Position numbers and translations under genes: made by a program | The notes under the pieces: model-generated | What the model was told of the DNA's origin: nothing | Database searches by the model: none | What the model saw: the letters and a program-made list of their open reading frames with translations, nothing else | Shown: one piece after another, positions 4,960 through 5,397 of the stretch | How the letters are laid out: each line of letters starts with the position of its first letter | How positions within the stretch are numbered: the stretch's first letter is position 1 | DNA from: an uncultured Hyphomicrobiales bacterium | GTDB lineage: Bacteria; Pseudomonadota; Alphaproteobacteria; Rhizobiales; Aestuariivirgaceae | DNA: 5,397 bases | Reading direction: 5' to 3' | Assembly: GCA_903930095.1 (NCBI GenBank) | Contig: CAIYXE010000290.1 | Span: 1 to 5,397 of the forward strand

Positions 4960-5034
4960 GGGTGGTTAGCTCAGCGGTAGAGCACTACCTTGACATGGTA
5001 GGGGTCACAGGTTCGATCCCTGTACCACCCACCA
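4960..5034 (+). tRNA. tRNA-Val (anticodon GAC)
   Basis: A complete 75-base cloverleaf including an encoded CCA. The acceptor stem GGGTGGT (4960-4966) pairs with ACCACCC (5024-5030), the discriminator is A5031 and CCA is 5032-5034. The D stem GCTC/GAGC is at 4969-4972 and 4980-4983. The anticodon stem CTACC/GGTAG (4985-4989, 4997-5001) holds the loop TTGACAT with anticodon GAC at 4992-4994, which decodes GTC and GTT valine codons. The T stem ACAGG/CCTGT (5007-5011, 5019-5023) carries TTCGATC. Five T residues follow directly (5035-5039) and may serve as the transcript end. Such tRNA 3' ends are common integration sites, and the downstream DNA is unlike the rest of the window. Confidence 0.97.
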
Positions 5035-5186
5035 TTTTTCCCAGTGATACAGCAAGAAAACCGAGAGTAACTGAGCAGAAACTCGCTTTGTGATTTTGTG
5101 CAAACGGTACGGGTTTATGAGTGCAAAACCCAATAATTCGGCATATTTTGGTCGATCTGAGTGCAAAAATTGTGCAAGAATGCACT
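5035..5186. other. AT-richer tRNA-flanking region with repeated GTGCA words
   Basis: No convincing gene is seen. Compared with the rest of the window the DNA is visibly richer in A and T. TGAGTGCAAAA occurs twice exactly, at 5118-5128 and 5158-5168. Related GTGCA words lie at 5098, 5172 and 5220, the last inside the following ORF. Clusters of short direct repeats next to a tRNA are typical of integrase arm-binding sites, but no att core duplication can be seen inside the window. Confidence 0.45.
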
Positions 5187-5271
5187 ATGGGTCGAAGGGC
5201 AAAGAACTCTACGATTATTGTGCACGACGGTGTGTATCTGAAAGAGATCGGTGCGGCGCTGCACATCTATT
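5187..5271 (+). pseudogene. 5' remnant of a possible integrase gene, interrupted by an IS
   Basis: From ATG 5187 the frame encodes about 28 residues (starting MGRRAKNSTIIVHDGVYL) before meeting the GTAAGC terminus of the insertion sequence at 5272. Read into the IS, the frame ends at TAG 5304-5306. A start of basic residues, then K-x-S-T-x-x-V-x-D-G-V-Y, followed shortly by unrelated sequence, resembles in my memory the N-termini of tyrosine recombinases found next to tRNA genes. The match is short and the second half does not fit well. There is a weak AAGAA ribosome binding site 6 bases upstream. It could equally be a chance ORF. The tRNA immediately upstream and the repeats around it are the main support. 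Confidence 0.3.
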
Positions 5272-5397
5272 GTAAGCACCCGGTTGGCACCGCCTTCGCA
5301 GCATAGGTTTTCACCGTAAACTGTCAGCTTTTCATTCATGAGGCGGAAGACGCCGGTGAGAGGAGCTGATGCGGCAGGAGGTTCTGGGTGTTGAGCG
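5272..5397 (+). mobile_element. Left end of an IS66-family insertion sequence (runs off the window)
   Basis: The presumed terminus begins GTAAGCACCCGGTTGGCACC at 5272. IS66-family inverted repeats characteristically begin with GTAA. After a leader of about 97 bases comes a well-placed ATG whose first codons fit the first gene of IS66 elements. The family makes 8-bp target duplications, so the left copy would be CATCTATT at 5264-5271. The right end, the matching inverted repeat and the second target copy are outside the window, which limits proof. Confidence 0.65.
5369..5397 (+). CDS. IS66-family accessory transposition protein (TnpA-type), N-terminal fragment
   Basis: Only nine full codons are present, encoding M-R-Q-E-V-L-G-V-E, with the tenth codon cut at the window edge after CG. 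This start is what I remember for the first ORF of rhizobial IS66 elements, which usually continues with an arginine-rich run and a helix-turn-helix DNA-binding domain. The start is fixed by AGGAG/GAGAGG a few bases upstream and by an in-frame TGA at 5357-5359. An ATG at 5338 lies in another frame and soon meets a stop. Confidence 0.55.

Noticed and set aside
4744..4980. 78-codon plus-strand ORF between cpdR and the tRNA
   Set aside because: It runs through the 10-bp hairpin and the tRNA promoter into the tRNA itself and has no family resemblance or ribosome binding site.
4985..5266. Minus-strand ORF of 93 codons ending in GGTGIEPVTPTMSR
   Set aside because: The G-G-x-G-I-E-P-V-T-P-T-M-S-R tail is the well-known artefact made by translating a tRNA gene antisense. 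The rest is unsupported.
1..5397. CRISPR array or known phage-defence genes
   Set aside because: No regularly spaced repeats longer than 13 bp and no defence-type protein domains were found. The MoxR ATPase alone, without a partner, is not evidence for a defence system.

Overview
The window looks like chromosomal DNA of a high-GC alphaproteobacterium, most likely of the order Rhizobiales (Hyphomicrobiales). The evidence is a CpdR-type single-domain response regulator very close to rhizobial CpdR1, an alphaproteobacterial DksA with a degenerate zinc finger, a HisN of the inositol-monophosphatase type, and a small RNA that fits the alphaproteobacterial αr8/MmgR family. No sequence search was possible, so family names rest on motif recognition.

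Layout, left to right. Positions 1-273 hold the 3' end of a plus-strand FAD-dependent (DAO-type) oxidoreductase. It converges on a minus-strand MoxR-family AAA+ ATPase (284-1129). A divergent intergenic region leads to plus-strand dksA (1320-1736), closed by a clear intrinsic terminator (1744-1766). Next comes a small exported two-cysteine protein (1823-2095). It converges on minus-strand hisN (2112-2903), with a perfect 11-bp hairpin over the junction. The gap between hisN and the next gene holds a promoter, the αr8-like sRNA (about 3163-3244) and its strong terminator. A minus-strand N-formylglutamate amidohydrolase (3294-4265) follows, divergent from plus-strand cpdR (4340-4714). A tRNA-Val(GAC) with its own promoter and encoded CCA lies at 4960-5034.

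Downstream of the tRNA the character changes. The DNA becomes AT-richer and carries repeated GTGCA-type words. It contains a short ORF (from 5187) whose start faintly resembles integrase N-termini. At 5272 that ORF runs into what appears to be the left end of an IS66-family insertion sequence, with a GTAA terminus and the first codons of its first transposase-operon gene. The right edge is best read as a tRNA-associated integration hotspot later hit by an IS.

How the genes fit together: most are housekeeping or regulatory. DksA and the GC-rich region after the tRNA promoter's -10 fit stringent control. CpdR would act in the CckA-ChpT-CpdR/ClpXP cell-cycle proteolysis pathway. HisN (histidine synthesis) and the formylglutamate amidohydrolase (end of one histidine-degradation route) flank the sRNA. 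I see no complete new multi-gene system. The parts most worth a second look are the sRNA, the one-cysteine DksA, the repeats beside the small exported protein, and the tRNA/IS junction.
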